A stretch of DNA of 49,384 nt from Acidobacteriota bacterium (GCA_902812415.1 CADDZJ010000019.1:1-49384); one strand, 5' to 3'. Counted from the stretch's first letter, positions 8,770-17,738 are shown. The notes: generated by a model not told the origin, from the letters alone. Program-made: numbers and translations.

Positions 8770-9660
8770 ATGACGAATTCTTCCCGCTGCATTTCCCATT
8801 CAAAGCGTCTCCGCTGCAACCTTCGCGCCGCAGGCGTGTGGCAATTTGTCGGCATATTCATTCTCAGTTTGCTTGCTTCCTCGCCCGCGCTTGCCTGGGG
8901 GCCGGAAACTCATCAACTGGTCACCCATTGGGCTCTTGAAACATTGCCGCAACCGCTTCAGGGCTACTTCCAGGCCTATCGGCAGTTTCTGCTGGAACAC
9001 GTCAACGATCCCGACATATGGATGAAGAAGGATCGCTTCGAACGTTACCGTCACTTCATTTATTTGGATGATTACGGAAGATTCCCCTATGTGAAGCTGC
9101 CACACTCCTATCAGGCGGCGGTGAGGCAATATGGCGCGCGGCGCGTCGGGCGAAGCGGAACGCTGCCGTGGCAGATCGGCGAATTCAGCCTGCGGCTGAC
9201 CAACGACTTTCGAGAAGGGAAGTGGGATCGAGCGCGCGAGGATGCAGCGGTGCTGGGATATTACGTCGCCGACGCCCACGACCCCTTGAATACGACCGAA
9301 AATTACGACGGTCAGTTGACGGGCCAAACCGGCCTTGCTGCGCGCTTCGGGATCAACCTGGTTGACCGCTATAAGAATTTCATTTTTTTCCGCTCCGTTC
9401 CGGCGGTAAAAATCAGCGATCCCACCGAATATGCCTTTCAAATTGTTCTGGAGGCCAATACGTGGGTCGATCGCGTCTTGTATGCAGACCGCAACGCGTT
9501 GGATGACTTGCCCGATTATAATGAGGATTACTACGACCGCTTTTACACGGCCGTCAGCTCGATTGTGATCGATGAGCTTGGACGCGCGGCGCATGACATC
9601 GGCTCTTACTGGTATACGGCCTGGCTCAACGCCGGCCAGCCATCAGTTCCCAACCATTGA
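8770..9660 (+). CDS. Exported zinc-dependent phospholipase C / P1-nuclease-fold protein
   Basis: A secreted or periplasmic protein of 296 aa. I prefer the ATG at 8770; an upstream TTG adds 18 unlikely residues. A hydrophobic signal (about 22-42) ends ASSPALA, giving a mature protein that begins with Trp43. This is diagnostic, because in the phospholipase C/P1 nuclease fold the N-terminal Trp binds zinc. His48 and the VADAHDPLNTTENYDG block supply further ligands. It may cleave phospholipids or nucleic acids. The stop overlaps the next ATG by one base (TGATG), so it is translationally coupled to the adenosine deaminase gene. A shared role in nucleotide or phospholipid scavenging is an inference. 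Confidence 0.8.
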   Translation: MTNSSRCISHSKRLRCNLRAAGVWQFVGIFILSLLASSPALAWGPETHQLVTHWALETLPQPLQGYFQAYRQFLLEHVNDPDIWMKKDRFERYRHFIYLDDYGRFPYVKLPHSYQAAVRQYGARRVGRSGTLPWQIGEFSLRLTNDFREGKWDRAREDAAVLGYYVADAHDPLNTTENYDGQLTGQTGLAARFGINLVDRYKNFIFFRSVPAVKISDPTEYAFQIVLEANTWVDRVLYADRNALDDLPDYNEDYYDRFYTAVSSIVIDELGRAAHDIGSYWYTAWLNAGQPSVPNH

Positions 9661-10739
9661 TGCAAAATTCTTTTGCTCGCCTGGCAGCCTTAGAAACCGA
9701 TTCAGCTCAGAGCCTCGAATCCTGGATCCATGCTCTTCCGAAAGCTGAGCTGCATCTGCACCTTGAAGGCAGCATTCAGCCGGAAACCTTAAGAGAGCTT
9801 TCCCGCGCCAAAGGGCGGCTTGAGCAGGAAACGGAAGTTTGGATTCGGCAGCAAGAGGAGCGCAATTTCCGCTATGGCAGTCTTTCCGAATTTCTGAATG
9901 CCTTCAAGTTGGTGAGCCTCCTGCTTGAGTCTCCTTCGGATTATGCGCTGGCCACTGAGCGCCTGCTTCAGGCTCTCGCCTCGCAGAATGTCGGCTATGC
10001 GGAGATTACGCTTTCGGCGGGCGTCATTCTCTGGAAAAAGCAGTCTTTGCCGGAGACTTTTGAAGCCATCTGCGAGGTTGCCCGTCACTTCGAGTCAACT
10101 GCGCCGCTTAAAGTGCGGTGGATTTTCGACGCCGTGCGCCAGTTTGGAACCGATCACGCGCGAGAAGTCTTAGGCTGGGCGCGAATGTTCCGCGACCAGG
10201 GTGTTGTGGCTTTTGGCATCGGCGGCGATGAAGAGCGAGGGCCGGCTGAGCTTTTCGTAGACGTATATCAGGAAGCGCGAGGTTACGGGTTGCATTGCAC
10301 TGCCCACGCAGGTGAGGGTCACAACCCAGCGGGTATGCGCCAGGCCATTCGCCTGCTCAAACCCGAACGTATCGGTCACGGCATTGCCGCCGCTCGCGAC
10401 CCTGAAATGATCCGACTTCTGCGCGATAATGAAATCCCTCTGGAAGTTTGCCTCACCAGCAACCTATGCACGGGGCTTTTCGACGATGTACAAAATCATC
10501 CGTTGAAGCAACTGTGGGATGCAGGCGTTCGGGTCACGCTGAATACGGATGACCCTGCCATGTTCGCCACAAACCTGGAAGGCGAGCTTGCGCTGGCTGC
10601 GCGCGCGTTTGGATTCGGTCCTACGGAAATCATCAAACTTTGTCAAAATGCCATTGAAGCCAGTTTCATGCCGGAAGATGAAAAGCAGGAGTTCCGGACG
10701 AAGCTTCGTCAGGCGGCAGACCGCAGCGTGCCTGGGTAG
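9660..10739 (+). CDS. add: Adenosine deaminase family protein
   Basis: A 359-aa metal-dependent purine deaminase. The zinc-binding HxH pair is at 32 and 34 (AELHLHLEGS), then HAGEGH near 216-221, RIGHGIAAARD, and NTDDPAMF near 294-300. All key residues of the adenosine/AMP deaminase fold are therefore present. It most likely converts adenosine or deoxyadenosine to inosine. Relatives act on adenine or on aminodeoxyfutalosine (menaquinone synthesis), and sequence alone cannot exclude that. Translation is coupled to the preceding exported hydrolase by a TGATG overlap. The ~70 nt after it hold nothing obvious before the next repeat. Confidence 0.92.
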   Translation: MQNSFARLAALETDSAQSLESWIHALPKAELHLHLEGSIQPETLRELSRAKGRLEQETEVWIRQQEERNFRYGSLSEFLNAFKLVSLLLESPSDYALATERLLQALASQNVGYAEITLSAGVILWKKQSLPETFEAICEVARHFESTAPLKVRWIFDAVRQFGTDHAREVLGWARMFRDQGVVAFGIGGDEERGPAELFVDVYQEARGYGLHCTAHAGEGHNPAGMRQAIRLLKPERIGHGIAAARDPEMIRLLRDNEIPLEVCLTSNLCTGLFDDVQNHPLKQLWDAGVRVTLNTDDPAMFATNLEGELALAARAFGFGPTEIIKLCQNAIEASFMPEDEKQEFRTKLRQAADRSVPG

Positions 10740-10837
10740 ATCAGCATATTTTTAGAATGAGACCCGACGGTTGCCAAAACCCAAGCGCTGTCATCCTTTG
10801 GAGCGGAAGACGGCCGTAAATGACGAACCTTCGCAAC

Positions 10838-10965
10838 CTGTCACTCTGACGAGCCGAAGGCGAGGAAAAATCCCCGTATTTGTTTGATTTTCCAAGCAGG
10901 GGATGTCTTGCGGAGTTTTCCCAAGCAGAAATACAGGGATTCTTCGCGATCGCTCAGAATGACAG
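10838..10965. repeat. REP-like CTGTCATTCTGA palindrome
   Basis: CTGTCACTCTGA (10838-10849) and TCAGAATGACAG (10954-10965) are inverted copies. Arms extend inward through GAAGGCGAGGA.. and ..TTCTTCGCGATCGC. Two direct copies of TTTTCC(C)AAGCAG lie between them. Related arms occur at 35106-35202, 36677-36760 and 42036-42087. Confidence 0.65.
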
Positions 10966-10981
10966 GTAGAAAGCTCAACCA

Positions 10982-11710
10982 ATGCCTGAAAAAGTGCGCG
11001 CCATAATCTTTGACGCCGGAAACACCCTGGTTTTCCCGCGCGTCGACCTGATTGCTCCCATCCTGACGCGGCTGGGCTACAACGTGACGTTGGATGACTT
11101 TTACCATGCCGAACGCATCGGTAAGCGCAAGCTGGACGAATGGCTCTGGCCTTTGTTGCGCAACGGGAATACGCCGCGCCGGGCTGATTATTACTATTGG
11201 ACGGAATACCTTCGCGCGCTGGTCGAACGGGTTCGTGTTCCGAAAGACAGGCAGCAGGAAGTAGGCCTGCAACTGGCTGAGGGATTCAAGGAAATCCACA
11301 TCTGGTCTCATGTCTTTTCCGAGACGCCCGCATATCTTGAGACTCTTCGCCAGCGAGGTTATCTTCTGGGAATCGTTTCCAATTCTTTGGGTCTGATCGA
11401 GTCGCAACTCCGTCGCGTCGATCTGGCGCGCTACTTTGAATTCATTATCGACTCCCACTTTGTCGGCGTGGAAAAACCTCATCCCGAAATCTTCCGGCTG
11501 GCGCTCTCGCGTTGCGAGTGCGAGCCTGGCGAAGCGGTTTTTGTCGGAGATCTTTATTCCACCGATGTCGGTGGAGCGCAAAACGCCGGTTTCCACGGCG
11601 TCCTGATGGACTGGGTGGGCGCTTATCCCGAGGCCGAATCTCCCCGAATTACTTTTCTCCCTGAATTGGACCTCATTCTCTCCTTTCTGGATAACAATGC
11701 AGGACCATGA
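10982..11710 (+). CDS. HAD-superfamily hydrolase (subfamily IA)
   Basis: A 242-aa haloacid-dehalogenase-like hydrolase of the REG-2/HDHD3-like type. Motif I is IIFDAGNTLV with nucleophile Asp11, but the usual second Asp (acid/base) is Gly13, as in several members of this branch. A helical cap follows (about 20-110), then motif II (IVSNSLG), the motif III lysine (VEKPHPEIF) and motif IV (FVGDLYSTDVGGA). The substrate is unknown, perhaps a phosphorylated metabolite. A ~240-bp spacer with a palindromic repeat separates it from the deaminase gene, so it is probably its own unit. Confidence 0.88.
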   Translation: MPEKVRAIIFDAGNTLVFPRVDLIAPILTRLGYNVTLDDFYHAERIGKRKLDEWLWPLLRNGNTPRRADYYYWTEYLRALVERVRVPKDRQQEVGLQLAEGFKEIHIWSHVFSETPAYLETLRQRGYLLGIVSNSLGLIESQLRRVDLARYFEFIIDSHFVGVEKPHPEIFRLALSRCECEPGEAVFVGDLYSTDVGGAQNAGFHGVLMDWVGAYPEAESPRITFLPELDLILSFLDNNAGP

Positions 11711-12030
11711 CCGCGACAAGACCGCCCAAGGCATCACGGCCATCCGTGCCTTGTTGTGGCGATGTCCTCAGCGCCGAAAGAGGCCGGTGAGAAGCTGTCC
11801 TGAGCGGAGCGAAGGAACATCGGCCCTACAGAAATGACTTCACTGGAATTTGTATTTCTCAACAGCGTTCTTCTACAAAGATGAGCACTTAATAAACTTT
11901 CCTAAATAATTCTTGACTTTACTTCAGCATAAAGATAAAAAGTTGTGCTTTGCGTTGCCAGGTCAAGGATGTGTGGCGGTCTGCGCGGTTATCAGGCTGC
12001 GCATAAAGTCATCGCGTCGCGGAGGAGATC
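11711..12030. other. Intergenic region with candidate promoter
   Basis: 320 bp without a convincing gene. The first half carries GC-rich repeat-like text (a tgtcctgagcggagcgaagg segment related to the REP-like family). The second half is AT-rich and holds a promoter candidate at 11913-11941 for the downstream glycosidase. Confidence 0.5.
11913..11941 (+). promoter_or_regulatory. Candidate promoter for the discoidin glycosidase
   Basis: TTGACT (11913-11918), a 17-bp spacer and TAAAAA (11936-11941), in an AT-rich stretch about 90 bp before the ATG at 12031. The -35 is a 5/6 match and the -10 is weaker. Confidence 0.4.
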
Positions 12031-14286
12031 ATGAAAAATGAATCAAGCCCAATTCGCTTTTCCAATTCAAGCGTCTCGCGCCGCAGGTTTCTGGCGGGCG
12101 TGGCCACCGCCGCGACGGCTTCCATTTTCCGCAATGAAATGTTTGGCCTGCCGGGGTCAGCGGGAGAACGCGGCCGCCTGGAGTCCCGGGTAGGCGATTC
12201 GAGCGTCATGACCATCCGGGTGGATGCGACGCCCGGTCATGCCACAAACTCTTTTCGCCCGCATCGCGCCCTTGGCACTTCCATTGACATGCTTGAGACC
12301 GGCTCCGTCGATAAGCTCTATACGGAGCCGATCATCAAGGAATGCCTCTCCGCGGGCTGGGGTCCCATGACTTATCGCCAGCATACAGAACTCCAGATCG
12401 CGGCCTGGCACTGGAATCCCAACGGAACCTGGAGCGATCCCGCCAACAAGCGCGGCTACTTCACGGGCAGCGCCGAGCCTGAAGAATTCCTGCGGCACTC
12501 CTATGGATATCCCCTCCCTCATCGCGGCAACACTCGGAATGGCGGGACCACCAGCGGCTATTCCCGTCTGACCGATGGCAATCCTGAGACCTATTGGAAG
12601 AGCAACCCGTACCTGACTCAACGCTTCACAGGTGAGCCTGACGCGCTTCATCCCCAGTGGGTGGTGATGGATCTGGTTCGGAAGCAAGAGGTGCAAGCGA
12701 TTCGCATCGACTGGGCTGATCCTTATGCGTGCTCTTATGAAGTGCAATATTGGACAGGGCCGGACGATGCCATGACAAACCCCACGTCGGGCGTCTGGAG
12801 CGCGTTTCCGGGCGGTTCAGTGAAGGACGGAGCCGGGGGATCCATCACGATGAAGTTGGCGTTGTCTCCTATCCCGACCCGGTTTCTTCGCATTCTGATG
12901 ACGGAATCCTCAAACACTTGTGACACCCACGGACCCCATGACCCGCGAAACTGCGTGGGATATGCAATCAGGGAGGTCTACGCCGGAACGCTGGACAGCC
13001 AGGGCCGGTTGGTTGACCTCATCCAGCACTCTCCCGACCAGAATCAGACGGCCACGTATTGCTCCTCGATTGATCCGTGGCATTCAGAAGCCGATCTTGA
13101 TATTCAGGGCGGAGACCAGACCGGTTTCGATCTATTCTTCACCAGCGGCGTAACGAACAACCTGCCGGCCATTGTCCCCATCGCCATGCTTTATGATTGT
13201 CCGGAAAACGCCGCAGCCGAAATCGCTTATCTCCATAAGCGGGGATACCCCGTAGCTTATGTGGAAATGGGTGAAGAGCCAGACGGCCAGTTCTGCATGC
13301 CGGAAGACTATGGCGCCTTATACCTTCAGTTTGCAACCGCCATTCATCGCCTGGTTTTCGATGCCAGGCTGGGCGGGCCGATCTTCCAGGGCGTCAATGA
13401 GGATATCCAGGTCTGGCCTGACGCGCAGGGGAGAACCTCGTGGCTGGGACGCTTCCTGGACTATCTGAAATCGCATGGCCGGCTTTCAGATTTCTCCTTC
13501 ATGTCCTTCGAGCATTACCCCTTCGAGCCGTGCGAGACCGTCTGGAGCGATCTCTATCGGGAGCCGGAGTTGGTGAGCCATATTCTCCAAGTCTGGAGAG
13601 ACGATGGCCTGCCGGAAAACATCCCGATGTTCATCACCGAAAGCAACCTTTCCTGGAATCTCAATCAATCCTTCGTGGATATCTTCGGGGCGCTTTGGCT
13701 TGCCGAATACGTCGGGGCGTTTCTTACCGCGGGCGGAAGCGCGCTTTATTATTTTCACTTTTTCCCCCGCCCGCTTTCGCGCGGCTGCCACGGATGGGGT
13801 ACGTTTGGGATGTTCTCGGCAGATGGAAATCTCCGCATCCGGCAATACACGTCGCAATACTTTGCCTCGCGGCTGATCAATCTGGAATGGGTTAAGCCCG
13901 GCGACGAAGAGCATCACACCCGCCGCGCCGCGAGCAACGTCACCGATGCCTCAGGGCGTGAATTACTGGCAACTTATGCGGTCCGCCGTCCGGACGGCCA
14001 ATGGTCGTTGATGATCGTCAATCGCGACCAGGAAAATGCTCATACGGTGCGCATCGTTTTCGACGACGCGGACCATAAGCAGTCCGGCTTCTTTTCCGGC
14101 CCGGTCAGGGTGATAACGTTCGGGCGCGAGCAATATCGCTGGCACTCGGATGGACGCAATGGGCACGCCGATCCGGACGGGCCGCCCGTCACAGCCACAC
14201 TATCCGGCGGTCCGGACACTTCGTTTACAATTCCCAAAGCCTCCCTCACCATCCTCCGCGCCCAAGTGGAAGGAATCACTACTTAA
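12031..14286 (+). CDS. Tat-exported discoidin-domain glycoside hydrolase-like protein
   Basis: A 751-aa exported protein. A GGAGGAG site precedes the ATG. A Tat signal is at 15-35 (RRR 17-19 then FLAGVATAATA). Residues ~175-325 form an F5/8 type C (discoidin) carbohydrate-binding domain: YSRLTDGNPETYWKSNP, PQWVVMDLV, then a C-terminal FLRILMTESS strand. From ~345 a TIM-barrel follows with EMGEEPDG (acid/base candidate Glu415/416) and FITESN (nucleophile candidate Glu537), the two-Glu arrangement of clan GH-A. A beta-sandwich-like tail ends the protein. The substrate is unknown. The binding domain sits N-terminal or inserted rather than at the C-terminus. Confidence 0.8.
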   Translation: MKNESSPIRFSNSSVSRRRFLAGVATAATASIFRNEMFGLPGSAGERGRLESRVGDSSVMTIRVDATPGHATNSFRPHRALGTSIDMLETGSVDKLYTEPIIKECLSAGWGPMTYRQHTELQIAAWHWNPNGTWSDPANKRGYFTGSAEPEEFLRHSYGYPLPHRGNTRNGGTTSGYSRLTDGNPETYWKSNPYLTQRFTGEPDALHPQWVVMDLVRKQEVQAIRIDWADPYACSYEVQYWTGPDDAMTNPTSGVWSAFPGGSVKDGAGGSITMKLALSPIPTRFLRILMTESSNTCDTHGPHDPRNCVGYAIREVYAGTLDSQGRLVDLIQHSPDQNQTATYCSSIDPWHSEADLDIQGGDQTGFDLFFTSGVTNNLPAIVPIAMLYDCPENAAAEIAYLHKRGYPVAYVEMGEEPDGQFCMPEDYGALYLQFATAIHRLVFDARLGGPIFQGVNEDIQVWPDAQGRTSWLGRFLDYLKSHGRLSDFSFMSFEHYPFEPCETVWSDLYREPELVSHILQVWRDDGLPENIPMFITESNLSWNLNQSFVDIFGALWLAEYVGAFLTAGGSALYYFHFFPRPLSRGCHGWGTFGMFSADGNLRIRQYTSQYFASRLINLEWVKPGDEEHHTRRAASNVTDASGRELLATYAVRRPDGQWSLMIVNRDQENAHTVRIVFDDADHKQSGFFSGPVRVITFGREQYRWHSDGRNGHADPDGPPVTATLSGGPDTSFTIPKASLTILRAQVEGITT

Positions 14287-14688
14287 GGTGGAAAGCGGCG
14301 GCAGGGGCCAAGATTGAGGCTGCTGACGAGCGGATAAGGGCGACCCCAGCGAGCTTGGCATTGCTCGCCTGCGGCTACGCGGGCTGAGCATCACGGCCAA
14401 AACCCGTCGGGCCGACGCTTGACAAGGATTAACGGCAGGTCAATACTTCCCTCAAAGCCGCATCCTCCGACGCAGATCACATGCTTGCGGCGCCGAAGCA
14501 GCACACTACCCTGACGGAGAAATGCCCCATGCCCAAAAGCGCTAATCGTAGCAGATCTGGAGGGGCGCATATTTGTATGGCGCGGCGAGTGGGTGAAAGA
14601 ACTACGCCGCGCTGCTGGTTTCAACCCGGCTGCGGTGTTGTTATGCAACGCCTGGTGAGTGAAATCAAAATGACATCGGGAGGGTAAG
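14287..14688. other. Intergenic region upstream of the S53 protease
   Basis: 402 bp. A promoter-like pair TTGACA (14419-14424), 17 bp, AATACT (14442-14447) is present, which would leave a ~240-nt leader. Around 14560-14655 one frame reads plausibly (ADLEGRIFVWRGEWV...) but has no start and soon stops, so I treat it as a repeat or relic. No RNA motif was recognised. Confidence 0.4.
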
Positions 14689-16029
14689 ATGAACAAGAAA
14701 ACACTATTCGTTTTGCCTGCCTTGTTGTTCACGTTTTTCGCCTTGTTTTTCGGACTGCCCGGGGTTTGCCGCGCGCAGAGCCCCGGGGGTTTTGCCTATC
14801 GCGTGCATCCGCCTCGCGTCGAAGTCATTCCCACGGGCGTGGTTCCCACAGCGATTCCCTTTTGCTCCACCAGCGTTGGAACTTTGATTTGCTACACGCC
14901 GAGTTTCATGCGCGCTGCTTATAACTTTCCATCCTCTCTCGACGGCACGGACCAGACCATCCTGATTGTCGATGCTTTCGGCAGCCCGACAATTCAGAAT
15001 GACCTGGCCGTCTTTGATAGAATCTTCTCCATTCCTCCTCCTCCCTCCTTCACCGTTTTCTGCCCCGAGGGCTGCCCGCCATTCAACCCCAGAAACCCGC
15101 ACGGCGAGGCAGACTGGGCGCTCGAAACCAGCCTGGACGTTGAGTACGCCCACGCGATGGCGCCGGGCGCGAACATCGTGCTGGTGGTTGCTGCGACGAA
15201 CTCCGGCAATGCCATCAATGTTGCTGAGTCGATGGCCATCAAACGATACCCGGGCAGCATCATGTCGCAGAGTTTCGGCATCCCGGAAATTCAGGTGAGC
15301 GGCAACAACCCGCAGATCATCCAGGCGGAAAAGAATTATGCAGCGGCGGCCGCGGCAGGCATCACCGTGCTGGCTTCCGCCGGGGATTCCGGCGCGACGA
15401 ACGGCTCGAGCGCTCCGAACGCCCTTTTCCCCTCGTCCGATCCATTGGTAGTTGCCGTCGGCGGCACGGAAGGTAGCCCCTATCCTGGCGGTCTCGCCAC
15501 GTGCAGGATCACGAGCCAAAGTTGCGAAGGCAGGTACGGTGGAGAGCAGGTCTGGAACGAACCGCAGTTCGCGTCTGCCACCGGCGGAGCACCCAGCTTG
15601 TTTTTTGGCGTGCCTTCATATCAGAACGGACTGGGGTTGAAGGCGAGAACCACCCCTGATATTTCTTACAATGCAGCGGTGAACGGCGGCGTGCTCGTTT
15701 ATACCACCTTTCTGGGTTTTCCGGCTCTGTTTATTGTAGGGGGAACGAGCGCCGGATCGCCGCAGTGGGCTGCAATCTTCGCGATGGCCAACCAGTTGGC
15801 TGGCAAAGCGCTGGGATTCATTAATCCGGCGCTCTACTCACTGGCGCAATCTACGGCGTACGCACTCGATTTCCACGACATCACCAAGGGCAATAACCAA
15901 CTCGTGGGTACGCCGCTCGGCTTTACCGCGGGCCCTGGATATGATGACGCCTCGGGATGGGGAACGCCAGATGTTGCCAGACTGGTCCTGGATCTGGTCC
16001 AATGCGCGACGACCACAAGCTGCCCATGA
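14689..16029 (+). CDS. S53 family serine-carboxyl protease (sedolisin-like)
   Basis: A secreted acid protease of 446 aa. GGGAGG lies 5 nt before the ATG. The signal peptide spans residues 1-30 (hydrophobic core 6-24, ending CRAQS). The full catalytic set is visible: Glu146 and Asp150 in ETSLD, oxyanion Asp233 in SAGDSG, and Ser354 in GGTSAGSPQWA. The C-terminal calcium site is present as DITKGNN and GPGYDDASGWGTPD. The usual ~180-residue activation propeptide is missing; only ~45 residues separate the signal from the catalytic domain. It may mature differently or be directly active. The role is probably nutritional breakdown of protein at low pH. Confidence 0.93.
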   Translation: MNKKTLFVLPALLFTFFALFFGLPGVCRAQSPGGFAYRVHPPRVEVIPTGVVPTAIPFCSTSVGTLICYTPSFMRAAYNFPSSLDGTDQTILIVDAFGSPTIQNDLAVFDRIFSIPPPPSFTVFCPEGCPPFNPRNPHGEADWALETSLDVEYAHAMAPGANIVLVVAATNSGNAINVAESMAIKRYPGSIMSQSFGIPEIQVSGNNPQIIQAEKNYAAAAAAGITVLASAGDSGATNGSSAPNALFPSSDPLVVAVGGTEGSPYPGGLATCRITSQSCEGRYGGEQVWNEPQFASATGGAPSLFFGVPSYQNGLGLKARTTPDISYNAAVNGGVLVYTTFLGFPALFIVGGTSAGSPQWAAIFAMANQLAGKALGFINPALYSLAQSTAYALDFHDITKGNNQLVGTPLGFTAGPGYDDASGWGTPDVARLVLDLVQCATTTSCP

Positions 16030-16083
16030 GGGGCGGACCGGAGTCGCAGCCGCTAGTCAGGTGTCAGAACGTGTGAAAAAATC

Positions 16084-16160
16084 TCGCTGTAGCGGCGATC
16101 TGTGATCGCCGGGTTTTGGTTTTCTAAAACTTCGGCGAACATAGTTCGCCGCTACAACTG
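16084..16160. repeat. Palindromic TGTAGCGGCG repeat, intact copy
   Basis: TCGCTGTAGCGGCGA at the left is mirrored by TTCGCCGCTACA at the right. Inside are two 8-bp hairpins: CGGCGATC/GATCGCCG with loop TGT (16093-16111) and CGGCGAAC/GTTCGCCG with loop ATA (16133-16151). The degenerate partner is at 2055-2131. Confidence 0.7.
16093..16123 (+). terminator. Possible intrinsic terminator after the S53 gene
   Basis: The 8-bp hairpin CGGCGATC-TGT-GATCGCCG is followed by GGTTTTGGTTTTC. The T tract is interrupted, so termination may be partial. The hairpin belongs to a dispersed repeat and may have been co-opted. Confidence 0.35.
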
Positions 16161-16242
16161 CGCGGATTGACTGATTCACAGCACGGCAGGGCCACAACCC
16201 ATGTGGCACGGCCGTCTCGCCCGTGGGTTGGGCAGGAAAGCA

Positions 16243-17640
16243 TCAGCGAGATTGTTCGTTCGAACGGAGCGCGTTGCGCCGGCAGAAATAAACAATAATG
16301 CCGCTTGCGACCACAACGGGGATGATCACCATCTGATAGAGGTCGGCGCGGGCGCCCCGCATGCTGGCGGCAGCGACCACGAGAGCAAGCGCCATCGGGG
16401 AAACGGTCACCAGGATCAGACCTGGCCATCCGCCCGGCACGCGGAACGGGCGCTCCATTCCAGGCTTCTTGATGCGCAAAGCCATGAGCGCCAGAAATTC
16501 CAGGAATAACTCCGCTGAGTAAAGCAGGATGTCGATCACAACAAGCTTGGTGAAGGGAAGGGCTGCAACCATTGCGGAGACGAAACACGCGAGCGCCAAA
16601 GCATTGACTGGAACGCCTGTGGGCTTTGAGATCCGCATGAGCGGCGCAGGAAGCCAGCCGTCGCGCGCCATAGCATAGGGAAGGCGCGAGACATAGAGCA
16701 ACTGGCTGTTGAACATGGACCATGCTGAAACCACTCCCATCGTCGCCACCGCAATCGCCAGCCAGTTTCCAGCCATCAGACGCGCGATGGCCGGCCATCC
16801 GGCAGACTCGCTCCATAGTCTGGGACTGGAAGTGACTTCGACTCCAGCCACGACCGGCAAGACATAGGCAGCCAGAATCAGAACCTGGGCGACGGCCAGG
16901 GCGAAGGGATAGCTTCGGCGCGCCTGTTTTACTTCCGCCGCAAAGGTGGAGATGTTATCCCAGCCGGAATAATTCCACAGCACCGTCGCCACTCCGAGAG
17001 CCAGCAGATGCCCCTGATGTCTCTCCGCCAGTCCTGTCTTGATGTTATGGAATGCCGTTAACACCATGCCCCAATGGTGAAAGCCTACTAGGACCATCAG
17101 CGCAAATGGAGACAAAACCAAAGCCAGGGTAAGGGTGGAACTTCGCCCGACGATGCGAATCCCCCGCCAGTTGGCGAGAAAGCCGGTGGCGACGACGGCC
17201 AGCGCAATAAGCCATCTGAGTAGGTAGATTCGCCATAAGGAAGACCCCTGAGCAGAAAGGCTCAGCGAGGGATAAAAATAGGCGAGATAGTCCACGAAGA
17301 GCACAGGGTAAATGGCCATGTCGATGACTGTGTAACAGAGCGTCCACCATCCCTCCTGAAATCCCCAAAAGTCTCCCAAGCCTTCGCGGACCCAGACATA
17401 ATAGCCACCCTCCAGGGGCAACGCGCTCGAAAGCTCGGAGACCATCCAGGCGATCGGCAAGCACCAGAACAGCGGCGTCAGGATAATCAACATAACAGCC
17501 CAGCCGGGATTGAGAGAACCTACCAAAGGTTCAAGGCCATAGGCGCCGCCTGAAACTGTAAAGAAGATGACGCAGATAAGTCCCAGGCGGCTTAGCTCAG
17601 GGGTTAAAGACGCGCGATCTTTTGCCGGCTCATAGAACAT
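16243..17640 (-). CDS. APC transporter resembling polyamine/amino acid importers
   Basis: A 465-aa integral membrane transporter. The helix-1 signature reads VIFFTVSGGAYGLEPLVG, and later EGGYYVWVREGLGDFWGFQEGWW and DMAIYPVLFVDYL. This pattern is close to the plant polyamine-uptake branch of the APC superfamily (as I recall it, SGGPFGVE..., NGGYVVWV..., FWGFQQGW..., NALYPVLFLDY), so a polyamine or neutral/basic amino acid substrate is likely but unproven. About twelve helices are visible. It is transcribed alone, convergent with the protease gene and divergent from the PLP enzyme. Confidence 0.88.
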   Translation of the reverse strand: MFYEPAKDRASLTPELSRLGLICVIFFTVSGGAYGLEPLVGSLNPGWAVMLIILTPLFWCLPIAWMVSELSSALPLEGGYYVWVREGLGDFWGFQEGWWTLCYTVIDMAIYPVLFVDYLAYFYPSLSLSAQGSSLWRIYLLRWLIALAVVATGFLANWRGIRIVGRSSTLTLALVLSPFALMVLVGFHHWGMVLTAFHNIKTGLAERHQGHLLALGVATVLWNYSGWDNISTFAAEVKQARRSYPFALAVAQVLILAAYVLPVVAGVEVTSSPRLWSESAGWPAIARLMAGNWLAIAVATMGVVSAWSMFNSQLLYVSRLPYAMARDGWLPAPLMRISKPTGVPVNALALACFVSAMVAALPFTKLVVIDILLYSAELFLEFLALMALRIKKPGMERPFRVPGGWPGLILVTVSPMALALVVAAASMRGARADLYQMVIIPVVVASGIIVYFCRRNALRSNEQSR

Positions 17641-17701
17641 CGGGGATTCAGAGGGAGACCGAACTCATGACACGTCCGCTTTCAGAGATATGACCTTAGC
17701 A

Positions 17702-17707
17702 TATAAT
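17702..17707 (+). promoter_or_regulatory. -10 element TATAAT
   Basis: A perfect TATAAT lies 31 bp before the preferred start of the PLP enzyme gene. The -35 region (CTTTCA, 17 bp upstream) is a poor match. Confidence 0.4.
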
Positions 17708-17738
17708 TGAGATGTATTACTTTAAGGAGTTGGTAAGA

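Noticed and set aside
14481-14687. Plus-strand 68-codon frame before the S53 gene
   Set aside because: No ribosome site, odd composition, and another frame of the same stretch reads better but lacks a start. Probably repeat-derived.
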